A stretch of DNA of 64,000 bases from contig CAVYVO010000018.1 in the NCBI GenBank assembly GCA_963771985.1, positions 62,001 to 126,000 on the forward strand. Direction: 5' to 3'. The position numbers were made by a program, and so were the translations under genes. Shown here one piece after another: positions 1 through 9,536 of the stretch. Under the pieces are notes generated by a model. The model worked only from the letters and a program-made list of their open reading frames with translations. It did not search any database and was not told where the DNA came from. This DNA comes from Trebonia sp963771985. GTDB taxonomy: Bacteria > Actinomycetota > Actinomycetes > Streptosporangiales > Streptosporangiaceae. Position 1 is the stretch's first letter. Each line of letters begins with the position of its first letter.

Positions 1-85
1 AGTGCTATGGCTGTCTTGTCGGCCGATAGAAGCGGGCGGCTCTGGGGTGATGACTTTGAGATGGCATCTGACCTGAAAGGAATCA

Positions 86-1129
86 ATGGCTATCTTGGTG
101 ACGGGAGGGGCTGGCTTCATCGGAAGCCACACCTGTGTCGAGCTATTGCAGCGTGGACACGACGTAGTGGTGGCAGATGACTACTCGAACAGCTCACCAG
201 CAGCGTTGCCTGCCATTCGCGATGTATCCGGTAGGGATATAATTGTCTATGATATGGATATACGTGATCAGCGCGCGCTGGATGATGTATTCACGATGCA
301 TCAGATCGAGGCTGTCATACATTTCGCAGCCAAGAAATCCGTCCGTGAGTCGATATATATACCGCTCGATTACTATGCGATTAATGTCGGTTGCACCGTC
401 AGCCTCGTTACTGCCATGTTGAGACACGGTGTGCGCCGTCTAGTCTTCTCATCCTCTTGCTCCATCTACGGTGCCCGGTACAGTACGCCAATCTCCGAGG
501 ACAACGAAGCTGAGCCGACGAATCCCTACGCACGCTCCAAACTTATGTGCGAGCAGATCCTGGATGATGCATGCCGACGCCACCCTAGCCTCTCCGTCAT
601 CGCACTCCGCTACTTCAATCCGATCGGCGCGCACCCGAGCGGATCCCTTGGAGAAGACCCGCGAGGAATTCCCGGCAATATATTTCCGTACATGATGCAG
701 GTGGCAGTAGGAAGGCTTGAGTGTCTAGAAGTGTATGGCGATGACTACGACACGATTGATGGCACTGGGGTTCGGGATTATATCCACGTAATGGACGTGG
801 CAGAGGCGCACTGTATCTCCTTGGACCACTTCGACGACGAGACGGGTAAACAAGTATTTAACCTTGGAACTAGCACTGGCATCTCGGTCCTACAGCTAAT
901 TGCCACGTTCGAGGAAATCAGCGGTACGACGATCCCGTACCGAATAGTAGCCAGGCAAGCCGGTGATGTTGGGACGCTCATTGCTGACGTGTGCCGGGTG
1001 GAAAAATTGTGGGGCTGGCGGACCCAAAGGAATCTCCAGACCATGTGCCGTGATGCATGGCGATTCCAGAGCATGCATCCAAATGGATATGCGTCGGCTG
1101 CTAGCCTTAGCAGTAAACCGGGGGGGTAA
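86..1129 (+). CDS. galE: UDP-glucose 4-epimerase
   Basis: Interconverts UDP-glucose and UDP-galactose in the cytoplasm, supplying galactose units for the polysaccharide made by this locus. The 347-residue product has the extended-SDR glycine motif GGAGFIGSH at residues 7-15, an SSCSIYG segment near 123-129 and the catalytic pair Tyr148/Lys152 in NPYARSK. The conserved RYFNPIGAH and GVRDYIHVMDVAEAH stretches are typical of GalE. Length matches the family (about 330-340) plus a short tail. The ATG is preceded by AAAGGA. It runs two bases ahead of the UDP-glucose dehydrogenase start, so the two are surely co-transcribed. Codon use is more A/T-rich than in the genes beyond 15 kb. Confidence 0.93.
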   Translation: MAILVTGGAGFIGSHTCVELLQRGHDVVVADDYSNSSPAALPAIRDVSGRDIIVYDMDIRDQRALDDVFTMHQIEAVIHFAAKKSVRESIYIPLDYYAINVGCTVSLVTAMLRHGVRRLVFSSSCSIYGARYSTPISEDNEAEPTNPYARSKLMCEQILDDACRRHPSLSVIALRYFNPIGAHPSGSLGEDPRGIPGNIFPYMMQVAVGRLECLEVYGDDYDTIDGTGVRDYIHVMDVAEAHCISLDHFDDETGKQVFNLGTSTGISVLQLIATFEEISGTTIPYRIVARQAGDVGTLIADVCRVEKLWGWRTQRNLQTMCRDAWRFQSMHPNGYASAASLSSKPGG

Positions 1130-1131
1130 GG

Positions 1132-2451
1132 GTGCACATTTCCATAATTGGCACTGGCTATTTGGGGGCAGTTCATGCAGCATGCATGGCTGAACTTGGG
1201 CATGAAGTGCTTGGCATAGATACGGATGCCCGTAGGATAGCCGCCTTGGCAGACGGACGAGCACCATTTTATGAACCAGGGCTGAGTGACCTTCTGGTCA
1301 GGACCGTTAGCTCAGGAAAACTCCGCTTCAGTACCTCTCTGGCCGAGGCAGCCAAGTTCGCCGACACGCACTTTATCTGTGTTGGTACACCTCAACTTCC
1401 CGGCTCGCTTAACGCTGACCTCAGTTACATCGAAGCCGTGATTGACGGGCTCGCATCAAATGTCACTCGCGACTGCCTGGTGGTGGGCAAGTCAACGGTT
1501 CCGGTCGGGACCGCCTCCAGATTGGCTGCCCGGCTCAATGAGCTTACCGGGAAGGGCATAACGGCCGGCTTGGCTTGGAACCCGGAGTTCCTCCGCGAAG
1601 GGTTCGCCGTGCAGGATACGCTCCGCCCCGACAGGCTGGTCGTGGGGCTAACCTCGGATGTGGCGGATGCTAAGCTACGGGCGGTCTACGCGCCGATTCT
1701 AGACGCGGGTGTGCCATACATCACCACCAACTTGGCTACGGCTGAACTGGCAAAGGTGGCGGCTAACGCCTTCTTGGCGACCAAGGTTTCCTTCATCAAC
1801 GCCATGGCAGACGTATGCGAGGCGGCCGGAGCCGATGTCGTGACGCTCGCGGATGTCCTTGGACACGACAGTCGGATCGGTCGCCAGTTTCTGTCTGCAG
1901 GGCTCGGGTTCGGAGGCGGCTGCCTGCCGAAGGACATCCGGGCATTGATGGCGCGGGCACGTGAGCTCGGCCTAGGCGACTCAGTGCAGTTCCTCCACGA
2001 GGTTGACGAGATCAACAGTGCGCGTCCACAGCGAGCCATCGACTTGGCACGCGAACTGGTGGGCGGGTCTTTCGTTAAACAAAATGTCGCAGTGCTCGGA
2101 GCCGCGTTCAAGCCTAACACTGACGACGTGCGCGAGTCTCCTGCCCTCAAGGTAGCAATGGCAATACGGTCGGAGGGTGCGACGGTTCGGGTACACGATC
2201 CGCAAGCCAATGATAACGCCCGACAGGCATATCCCGAACTCGAATACGTCGACGAGCCAGAAAAGACTTGTGAAGGTTCGGACATTGTGCTTCACCTAAC
2301 CGAATGGAGTCAGTACCGCGAACTCGACCCGACCGGGCTCCGCTCTGTGGTGGGTGCCCCACGGATCCTCGACGCACGTAACGTTCTACCGCTCCGCAAA
2401 TGGCGAGCTGCAGGATGGATCGTACAGTCCATGGGAGCATTGCATGAGTGA
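1132..2451 (+). CDS. UDP-glucose 6-dehydrogenase
   Basis: Oxidises UDP-glucose to UDP-glucuronate with two NAD+. The 439-residue product opens with the Rossmann motif GTGYLG and has GKSTVPVGT in the N-terminal domain. The catalytic cysteine is Cys264 in GFGGGCLPKD. The C-terminal UDP-binding domain carries GAAFKPNTDDVRESPAL. Start is GTG, two bases after the galE stop. Together with the UDP-xylose synthase gene at 3874 it makes a complete UDP-glucose to UDP-glucuronate to UDP-xylose route. It belongs to the Ugd/TuaD/RkpK group; which symbol applies cannot be said from sequence alone. Confidence 0.93.
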   Translation: MHISIIGTGYLGAVHAACMAELGHEVLGIDTDARRIAALADGRAPFYEPGLSDLLVRTVSSGKLRFSTSLAEAAKFADTHFICVGTPQLPGSLNADLSYIEAVIDGLASNVTRDCLVVGKSTVPVGTASRLAARLNELTGKGITAGLAWNPEFLREGFAVQDTLRPDRLVVGLTSDVADAKLRAVYAPILDAGVPYITTNLATAELAKVAANAFLATKVSFINAMADVCEAAGADVVTLADVLGHDSRIGRQFLSAGLGFGGGCLPKDIRALMARARELGLGDSVQFLHEVDEINSARPQRAIDLARELVGGSFVKQNVAVLGAAFKPNTDDVRESPALKVAMAIRSEGATVRVHDPQANDNARQAYPELEYVDEPEKTCEGSDIVLHLTEWSQYRELDPTGLRSVVGAPRILDARNVLPLRKWRAAGWIVQSMGALHE

Positions 2452-2716
2452 TGGCCCATTCTTCCATGTACGAACGGCAGAGGAAGTACTCAGCGATGAT
2501 CATGCTGGAGTATCAGATAATGCTGGGTGCACCCGCGGGATCCTCGGTCATATCTGCGAGTCCGTCTGGACGCCCCGTTACAGCTCGCTGCTTGTTCGCC
2601 CTCAGTAAGGAAGCGTCAATGATCGAGTACGGAACAGTCGCCCTATCCGGGTGGTTTTCCCGGATGTCCAATAATACTTTCGAGTTAGTTATAGCCAAAG
2701 AGGCGGACCGGCAGAG

Positions 2717-3754
2717 ATGGAGGAGCGAGTGGGCCAACCAATTCCCGACACTTGCCATACGGGCATCGATCGTGCCGCTGAGGTACCGTGGCCCCGTCCC
2801 GCCGATGATCTGAACGATGATGCCAATTTGGCAGTGAGCGTCGTCATTTGTGCCTATACCGAGCAGCGATGGGAGCAGACTCGCGCCGCCATTGAATCAG
2901 TGTTCAATCAACACCCAAGGCCGGTTCAGGTACTGCTAGTGGTGGATCACAACGCCGACCTAGCAGCGCGAGCGCGTCGTCAGCTTTCCAGAGTGACAGT
3001 CTTGGAGAACGACGATTCCCCGGGGCTGTGCGGTGCACGCAACACCGGACTTCGGGCGGCTACTGAGCCCGTTACGGCCTTCCTCGACGATGACGCCGAG
3101 GCGCGACCGGGCTGGCTGGCGTCCCTCGTCGAACCCTACAGTCGCCATGATGTAGTGGCCACTGGGGGCAGCGTACGACCATGGTGGCAGGGTCCCCGCC
3201 CGCGGTGGCTGCCACCCGCATTCGACTGGGTGGTTGGCTGCAGTTATCTGGGCTTGCCGGATTCGGTGGGTCGCGTACGCAACCCGATCGGTGCCAACAT
3301 GAGCCTGCGGACCCGTTTGGCACTCGAAGTCGGGGGCTTCAACGCTTCAGTGGGACAGAGGGGTGGCAACCTACAACGCTGCGATGAGACAGAGCTAGCC
3401 ATCCGCCTCACTGCCAGCCGACCGAAATCGGTCGTCCTATACGTTCCCGCCGCCGCTGTGGATCATCACGTTGGGAAAGAGCGACTGAAATTCAGTTACT
3501 TCCTGCGCCGCTGCTGGCATGAAGGCCTGTCAAAGGCCGTGGTAGTAAGGCTCGCCGGTGTCTCGGCCGGCCTGCAGCAGGAGCGACGTCATGTCGCTGT
3601 GGTGATCCCTGCCACGCTCTTGCGGGATTTTCGTAGCGGTGCCACTGGCGACCCTGCCGCCTTTATGAGAATGATTGCAACCATCGGGGGCCTAACCGTG
3701 GTTACGGCGGGTTATTTGACTGGCCGCGCGCGTTATTCAGTTATGGGCTCTTAG
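2717..3754 (+). CDS. Family 2 glycosyltransferase
   Basis: Probable cytoplasmic, membrane-associated inverting glycosyltransferase that adds a sugar to the lipid-linked repeat unit. The GT-A domain begins near residue 39 with VSVVICAYTE. The nucleotide-sugar binding DxD-like motif is FLDDDAEA near residue 118, and an acceptor-side GGFN and CDETELAIRL segment follow (an ED/ExE-type motif). The last 80 residues are hydrophobic in patches and may contact the membrane. The chosen ATG leaves about 38 residues before the domain, so a later start is possible. The 265 bases between it and the dehydrogenase gene contain no convincing gene. Confidence 0.85.
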   Translation: MEERVGQPIPDTCHTGIDRAAEVPWPRPADDLNDDANLAVSVVICAYTEQRWEQTRAAIESVFNQHPRPVQVLLVVDHNADLAARARRQLSRVTVLENDDSPGLCGARNTGLRAATEPVTAFLDDDAEARPGWLASLVEPYSRHDVVATGGSVRPWWQGPRPRWLPPAFDWVVGCSYLGLPDSVGRVRNPIGANMSLRTRLALEVGGFNASVGQRGGNLQRCDETELAIRLTASRPKSVVLYVPAAAVDHHVGKERLKFSYFLRRCWHEGLSKAVVVRLAGVSAGLQQERRHVAVVIPATLLRDFRSGATGDPAAFMRMIATIGGLTVVTAGYLTGRARYSVMGS

Positions 3755-3873
3755 TGGACTGGTCGATTGGTAAAGAGGCTAGCGTAGCTTCGAGGTATGA
3801 CCGTCCGGGACACGTGCAATCCTGGCGGCGACAAGGATGCATCGGCGTTTATGTTTTCTTGAGGAGGCGTTTA

Positions 3874-4824
3874 ATGCGGACAGTAGTGACTGGTGGTGCT
3901 GGCTTCCTGGGATCACATTTGTGCGATGCGCTGATCGCCAGAGGCGACCGAGTTGTTTGTCTAGATAATCTATCGACTGGTCGCCTGGAAAACATCATGC
4001 ATCTGGTCGACCGTTCTGAATTCCAGATAGCCGAGTCCGACGTTAGCGTGGGGATCGAAGTCGAAGGCCCGGTTGATGCAGTGGCTCACTTTGCCAGTGC
4101 AGCGTCCCCACCTGATTATCAGCGCCTTCCCCTGGAGACGCTCGCGGTTGGTAGCAGGGGAACCGAGAACGCACTTCGCCTCGCCGAATCGAAGGCGGCC
4201 CGGTTCCTTCTTGCATCAACGAGCGAAGTATACGGAGATCCGGTAGTGCATCCTCAAACCGAAGAGTACTGGGGAAACGTTAACCCTATCGGACCTAGAA
4301 GTGTATATGATGAAGCGAAGAGATTCGCTGAGGCATTGACCTTCGCTTACGGCCATGCTCGCGGGCTAAATGTCGGTATCATCCGGATCTTCAACACATA
4401 CGGCCCGCGCATGAGCGCTACCGATGGTCGCGTTGTGACCAACTTCATTACGCAGGCGCTCAACGGCGACCCCATAACTATTTATGGCAATGGTCGGCAG
4501 ACGCGTAGTTTCTGTTATGTCGATGATCTGATCCGTGGAATCCTCAAGATGATTGATTCCGCAGAACCAGGGCCGATTAACCTTGGAAATCCTGAAGAGT
4601 TCACTATCGCTGATTTCGCTGAGCTCGTCCTGCGGATCACGGGTTCCTCCTCGCCTATCGTGTACCGCCCGCTTCCTGAAGATGATCCGGCTCGGCGGTG
4701 TCCGGACATCGGCAAAGCCAGGATGGCCCTGGGCTGGCAGCCAGAGGTGCGAGTGGAGGAGGGCCTCCGCCGGACTATGAAGTGGTTGCAATCTAGGTAT
4801 TACAGTCACGATTTCGCGGGATGA
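3874..4824 (+). CDS. UDP-glucuronate decarboxylase (UDP-xylose synthase)
   Basis: Extended SDR enzyme that converts UDP-glucuronate to UDP-xylose through a 4-keto intermediate. Visible are GGAGFLGSH at the N-terminus, STSEVYGDP, the family hallmark YWGNVNPIGPRS, and the catalytic tyrosine/lysine in YDEAK. The hallmark separates it from general epimerases. An open frame extends 40 codons further upstream to 3754, but a perfect AGGAGG at 3862-3867 lies six bases before this ATG, which gives a 316-residue protein of normal family length. Its substrate is the product of the dehydrogenase at 1132, so xylose is predicted in the polymer. Confidence 0.9.
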   Translation: MRTVVTGGAGFLGSHLCDALIARGDRVVCLDNLSTGRLENIMHLVDRSEFQIAESDVSVGIEVEGPVDAVAHFASAASPPDYQRLPLETLAVGSRGTENALRLAESKAARFLLASTSEVYGDPVVHPQTEEYWGNVNPIGPRSVYDEAKRFAEALTFAYGHARGLNVGIIRIFNTYGPRMSATDGRVVTNFITQALNGDPITIYGNGRQTRSFCYVDDLIRGILKMIDSAEPGPINLGNPEEFTIADFAELVLRITGSSSPIVYRPLPEDDPARRCPDIGKARMALGWQPEVRVEEGLRRTMKWLQSRYYSHDFAG

Positions 4825-4830
4825 GCCCGC

Positions 4831-7800
4831 GTGACCACGCGACTTGCGAAGGCTCCCCCCATCCGCAACCTGGGCGGACGGGCGCTCGACGCGCTGCGAA
4901 GCCCGCTCTACGGCAGTGGCTATGCGCTCCTGGCCAATACCGCCGGGACAACGGTAGTCGGTTTCGTCTACTGGGCGATCGCGGCCCACCTGTACGATCG
5001 GCAGGCGCTAGGACGCGGTTCAGCGCTCGTCGCCGCGCTGCTCTTGATATCAAACATCGCGCAGCTCAACCTGCACAACGCGCTGCCGCGGTTCCTGCCC
5101 CGGGCAGGGCGGTCGGCCTGCCGTTTCGTCACTTACAGTTACGGAGCGAGTTCGCTTGTCGCCCTGGTCCTAGGCCTATCGTTCGTCACGATTCTCCCCC
5201 GGCTGAACACGAACTGGCGATTCCTGAGCGATTCAGCGTTCTTCGCTGTCATGTTCGTCGCCGGGACAGTCGTCTGGGGGGTGTTCAACCTCGAGGACGC
5301 CGCCCTCGTGGGACTGCACCGCTCGGCCCTCGTCCCAATCGAGAATGTTGTCTACGGGGTGTTCAAGCTGGTTCTGCTCGCGGGTGTCGCTGTGTGGCTG
5401 CCCTCGACCGGCATCATCACGTCCTGGCTGGTCCCCCTCGTGCTCATCGTCCCGGCCATCAACTGGCTCATCTTCAACCGTTACCTGAAGGACCGGGATT
5501 TCGCCGCCGCGACCGCTGGGTTGAGCGCTCGCGAGGTCGTCCGCTTCGCTTCTATCGATTATGTGGGCGCTCTGATCGGCCAGTCCTACTGGAATTTGCT
5601 GCCGCTCCTGGTCCTGTCGGTTTTGGGGGCGGCAGCAAACGGCACCTTTTATGTCGCTTGGACGATCGCCACCGCACTGTGGCTGGTGGCATTTAACTTC
5701 GCCTGGTCCCTGCTGGTCGAAGGAGCAACGGCGCCTCACAGGGTGCCGGAACTGACCCGGGGTGTCATCGTCAGATGTGCGGCATTCACCATACCGGGCG
5801 TGGCGCTGCTGATTGTGGCGGCAGGCCCCATCCTGCGCATCTACGGGTCCGCGTACGCAGTCGACGCGTCCTTGCTGGGCCTGCTCGCGCTGGCCGCCAT
5901 TCCTGTCGGCCTCGTGAACATTGCGTTTACACTGGACCGGCTAGCGGGCCGGGTTGGCCGTGCCGCGTTCACCCAAGGGGTGCTGGCTGTGTTCATACTG
6001 GGAGGGAGTTGGCTACTGCTGAAACACCTGGGGATTAACGGGGTGGGGGTTGCCTGCCTCGGTGGGAGTCTCGCCGTAGCAGTCATGCGATTTCCGACGA
6101 TTCTCGATGTGGTCAGCCCGCGGGCAGACCCAGCACCCGCGCCCAGTCCAGTGCGCCGGTGGCTGGCGGATCCCGCACTTGGGATTCGAACACGACTGCA
6201 ACGGCGTAGTCTGATGCGCCCGCAACGGCAAGGTCCGGCCTCCACCGCTGATTCCGCGAGAGGCGCGCAGTTGGACAAATCGCGGCTCGACCACGCTGGA
6301 AGCCGCCCGCCGGCGCAAGAGAGCACGCAATACCTGGGATCAGTTGCGCCAGACGCAGCCATCATGGCCCAAACAAAAGAGCAGCATGGCTCCAGCGTGA
6401 GCACAGCACCGGAAGCGCTTGACCGCGAGCCGGTGATGACCTCCGTCCCCCCACCGGGCGAGGGGTCGCAGAGGCGCGGGCTCACGACGCCCGGGCTCAC
6501 GACGCTCGGGCTCAGTGCTCTGTTCGGAGCCTCGCTCATTCTGGTCGCTGTCGGTTACCCGCTGAACATCGGTGTCCTACGTCTAATCGGCGTCCTGGGC
6601 GCGGTGTTCTTCGGTGTCGGAACGGCACCGCTGCAGCTGTCAGAGCGATCCAGTCTGGCGATGCGGCTTGGTGTCGCCGGGATTGTGGGGCTGTCGGTGC
6701 TCACGCTCGTGGGGAGCGTGATGGTGTTGACGCCTATGTGGCACCCGTTGCCGGCCGCGGTGATCATCGGCGCTGTCGCGGTCAGCGTACATGTCCAAGC
6801 ATGCCGCCGCGCACTGGCTGGGCTGCACGGCTCAGAAGTCTTCCGCTCGCTGGGATTCGGTTGGAGGACCGCGTTCGACGGCTCGATCGCGTGCACTGTC
6901 GGCGGAACGGTGCTGTGGTGCGACGCGGCGCTGAATAGGGGCCATATCGTCCCAGGCATCGGGGGATTCCTGCCGGTGATCTCCCCGCTTTGGTATGCGG
7001 GTCTCGTCTTGCTGCTGGCGGGGATCGTGCTCGCCCGTGGCAAGAGCGAGGTGCACGCGATGTTCGCCCTAGTGTCGTTGGTCGCCGCGCTCACGCTGAC
7101 ACCCGCGTTGGTGTATGGCTTGCCGAGGTCCCAGTCGGCTGCGAAGCATGTCGATCTCGTGCAGCTGATTCTGAGTGCGCACCACCTCGCCCCAGGGGGC
7201 AACATCTATGAAGCATATTCCGGCTTTTTTTCTGCGGTCGCGTGGGTATGCGACCTCGCTGGAATACACGACTCAATTGGCCTCGCTACCTGCTGGCCTT
7301 TTGTCATCGGGCTCGTGGGGCTCGCTGAGCTGCGGTTCTTCTTCGGGCGGCTGATCAACTCCAGCTACCGGATCTGGGTCGGTATGACCCTTGTCGTGCT
7401 CGTCAACGCGATCGGCCAGGACTACTTCTCCCCCCAGTCAGTCGGATTCGTTCTTGCCTTGGGCGTCTACGGGCTGGTGCTGGGGCGCGACTGGCCCGGT
7501 CTCAGTAACCGTATGCGAATCGCGCTGCTAGTATTCGCGGGCTGCTCGCTTGCCGTCACACACGAACTGAGCCCGTATATTGCGGGCGGCGTGCTCATAA
7601 TTCTCGTCATCTTCCGTGCGGTACGGCCATGGTATATACCGGCAACATGCCTTCTTCCTGCCATCTTCTGGGCAGTATTCAACTGGCGTTTGCTGACACA
7701 CTTCGTGACGTTGCACGATATTGGGAACCTGTCTAATTTTACTCCACCGAAGACGATCGCGACCCCCGGCCTGCAGCGCTTGCCGATTGTTAACGAGAGT

Positions 7801-8619
7801 TCCCATGCGTTGCTGCTCGGGCTTCTAGTGCTGATCTCCCTAGCCGCTGTCGGCTTTGTGCGCACCGTGCGCCGACCGCAGACGTGGGGTTTTATGATCA
7901 GCTCCGGCTTGGGACTCGTCATCATCGGCGTCGTTCCCTATAGCCAAGAGGGAATCTTTCGGTCGGCGCTGTTCGGCATCCCGTGGCTGGCATTGGTTGC
8001 TATGGAGGCTCTTCCAAGCAGTCCGCCGCGATGGACGTCCGTCGTGTTTGGCGCCGTCTCGGTGGGATTGCTCGGAACGTACCTCGTCGCGATGTTCGGC
8101 TTGGACAACGCAGATGTGATCCGCCCGGCCGACCTTCAAGCGTTCCAATTTTACCAAGCCCATGCGCCGACCAGCAGTTATATCCTCAACCTCGGCTATG
8201 GGGATCTTCCGATCAGCGCCACCTTCCCGCAGTCGGACCATTATGTAGCGTGGCGGGAACTGGTAACGAAGCCCACTTTCGATGTCGGCCGGCCGAACGC
8301 GGCCGACGCCGAAACTCTGGCCCGATACTACGTTGGTTACGCAGTAGCCACCGGAGGACCGGCGCGCGATCTCTACGCTATCTGGTCGCCAGCGTCTGCG
8401 GTCTATGAGGTTGACTACGGCCTCGAAACCCTCGAGCACGCGAAGGCGTGGCTGAGGGTGCTAGAGGCGAGCCCCGACTGGCAAGTGGTGTTCAATCGCG
8501 ACGGGACCTACCTGTTTCGCGTTGTCGTGCCCCGCACGCACGCGAAATCCGCGGTCCGCACGATGCTGCGGCATGACATCGATCACCACCGGCTCGGGCG
8601 GTCGCAGACGGCATCGTGA
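4831..8619 (+). CDS. Flippase / polymerase-like membrane fusion protein
   Basis: A 1262-residue polytopic membrane protein. Residues 1 to about 430 resemble a Wzx-type polysaccharide flippase (MOP superfamily): regularly spaced hydrophobic segments and charged loops such as NRYLKDRDF. Residues about 430-560 are a hydrophilic, Pro/Ala/Gln-rich linker. From about 560 a second multi-spanning module follows, with 12 or more hydrophobic segments and a C-terminal soluble tail, like GT-C or Wzy-like polymerases. The inferred role is export and polymerisation of the lipid-linked unit by one chain. Start is GTG, six bases after the previous stop. The two halves are usually separate genes; no stop or frameshift was seen in the linker. 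The assignment of the second half rests on topology only. Confidence 0.75.
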   Translation: MTTRLAKAPPIRNLGGRALDALRSPLYGSGYALLANTAGTTVVGFVYWAIAAHLYDRQALGRGSALVAALLLISNIAQLNLHNALPRFLPRAGRSACRFVTYSYGASSLVALVLGLSFVTILPRLNTNWRFLSDSAFFAVMFVAGTVVWGVFNLEDAALVGLHRSALVPIENVVYGVFKLVLLAGVAVWLPSTGIITSWLVPLVLIVPAINWLIFNRYLKDRDFAAATAGLSAREVVRFASIDYVGALIGQSYWNLLPLLVLSVLGAAANGTFYVAWTIATALWLVAFNFAWSLLVEGATAPHRVPELTRGVIVRCAAFTIPGVALLIVAAGPILRIYGSAYAVDASLLGLLALAAIPVGLVNIAFTLDRLAGRVGRAAFTQGVLAVFILGGSWLLLKHLGINGVGVACLGGSLAVAVMRFPTILDVVSPRADPAPAPSPVRRWLADPALGIRTRLQRRSLMRPQRQGPASTADSARGAQLDKSRLDHAGSRPPAQESTQYLGSVAPDAAIMAQTKEQHGSSVSTAPEALDREPVMTSVPPPGEGSQRRGLTTPGLTTLGLSALFGASLILVAVGYPLNIGVLRLIGVLGAVFFGVGTAPLQLSERSSLAMRLGVAGIVGLSVLTLVGSVMVLTPMWHPLPAAVIIGAVAVSVHVQACRRALAGLHGSEVFRSLGFGWRTAFDGSIACTVGGTVLWCDAALNRGHIVPGIGGFLPVISPLWYAGLVLLLAGIVLARGKSEVHAMFALVSLVAALTLTPALVYGLPRSQSAAKHVDLVQLILSAHHLAPGGNIYEAYSGFFSAVAWVCDLAGIHDSIGLATCWPFVIGLVGLAELRFFFGRLINSSYRIWVGMTLVVLVNAIGQDYFSPQSVGFVLALGVYGLVLGRDWPGLSNRMRIALLVFAGCSLAVTHELSPYIAGGVLIILVIFRAVRPWYIPATCLLPAIFWAVFNWRLLTHFVTLHDIGNLSNFTPPKTIATPGLQRLPIVNESSHALLLGLLVLISLAAVGFVRTVRRPQTWGFMISSGLGLVIIGVVPYSQEGIFRSALFGIPWLALVAMEALPSSPPRWTSVVFGAVSVGLLGTYLVAMFGLDNADVIRPADLQAFQFYQAHAPTSSYILNLGYGDLPISATFPQSDHYVAWRELVTKPTFDVGRPNAADAETLARYYVGYAVATGGPARDLYAIWSPASAVYEVDYGLETLEHAKAWLRVLEASPDWQVVFNRDGTYLFRVVVPRTHAKSAVRTMLRHDIDHHRLGRSQTAS

Positions 8620-9518
8620 GGCAGATGATGAGCAACTCCGGTCTGGGCAACACCCGGCTCCGCGACGCGCGGACCAAGGACGCGGCCGCGCCCCATCCGG
8701 AGCGGACGATGAACCGGCGCGCCTTCGTATCCATGGTGGCCTCCTTCGGGGCGGCGGCAATGACACAGCTCACGTCATGCGGCGGCACGACAGGCCGGTC
8801 CGCGGTTACCTATGCGTTCGCGGACGACTTCGATGGTCCAGCGGGCAGTGCCCCAGACCCGTCGAAATGGGGATACGACGTAGGGGGCGGATGGGGGAAT
8901 AACGAGCTCCAAGCCTATACCTCCTCACGGGCGAACAGCTTTCAGGACGGAAACGGGAACCTGGTGATCCGTGCCACGAAGATCGTCCGGACCTTCGGCG
9001 GCCAGACCATCACCGCCTACCGCAGCGCCCGGCTCAATACCCTCGGGAAATTCAGCAAGTACGGCGGCACGTTCGAGGCCCGTATAAAGCTCGACATCCA
9101 GCATGGACTGTGGCCCACCTGGTGGATGATCGGGGCCAACTTCCCGAAGGTTGGCTGGCCCGCGTGCGGAGAGGTGGACATGATGGAGAACAATGGCGGC
9201 TCCATCGTGGTGACGTCTGTACACACTCCGGATAACGCGGGCACGGGCGTGCTCACGAAGCACGCGGCAGTTCCCATGGATGATGGATGGCATACCTGGC
9301 GCACGTGGTGGAATCCGGGAACCGGGGGCTTCACGTTCTATAAGGATGGGGTGGAGTACCTGACTGTAGAGCCCGCGCAGCTGGCCAATTGGTGCTTCAG
9401 TTCAAGGGTTCCGATGTCTATGATCTTGGATCTTGCGATCGGCGGGATAGCTGGTAAGCCGCCCGACAGTGTGCAGTTCCCTGTCGACTTGCTGGTCGAT
9501 TACGTCCGGGTCTGGTAG
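8616..9518 (+). CDS. Secreted family 16 glycoside hydrolase
   Basis: Extracytoplasmic endo-glycanase or transglycosylase of the laminarinase type, probably trimming or cleaving the exported polymer. The GH16 catalytic signature GEVDMMEN is intact: nucleophile Glu186, Asp188 and acid/base Glu191 counted from the first start. SKYGGTFEARIKL and WPTWWMIG upstream fit the beta-jellyroll fold. The GTG at 8616 overlaps the previous stop as GTGA. An internal ATG at 8709 begins a signal peptide with NRRAF and a lipobox-like LTSC, so either start is possible and the protein is probably exported, perhaps as a lipoprotein or through Tat. It is the last gene of the plus-strand operon. Confidence 0.88.
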   Translation: MRQMMSNSGLGNTRLRDARTKDAAAPHPERTMNRRAFVSMVASFGAAAMTQLTSCGGTTGRSAVTYAFADDFDGPAGSAPDPSKWGYDVGGGWGNNELQAYTSSRANSFQDGNGNLVIRATKIVRTFGGQTITAYRSARLNTLGKFSKYGGTFEARIKLDIQHGLWPTWWMIGANFPKVGWPACGEVDMMENNGGSIVVTSVHTPDNAGTGVLTKHAAVPMDDGWHTWRTWWNPGTGGFTFYKDGVEYLTVEPAQLANWCFSSRVPMSMILDLAIGGIAGKPPDSVQFPVDLLVDYVRVW

Positions 9519-9536
9519 CGCCGTCTCCCGATTGAA

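Noticed and set aside
2444..2608. 54-codon frame starting at ATG 2444, overlapping the UDP-glucose dehydrogenase stop.
   Set aside because: No family resemblance, and it is disrupted by other frames in the same gap. It may be a decayed fragment but cannot be supported as a gene.
2621..2813. Frame from ATG 2621 running into the start of the glycosyltransferase gene.
   Set aside because: It overlaps the glycosyltransferase by about 100 bases in another frame and has no recognisable domain.
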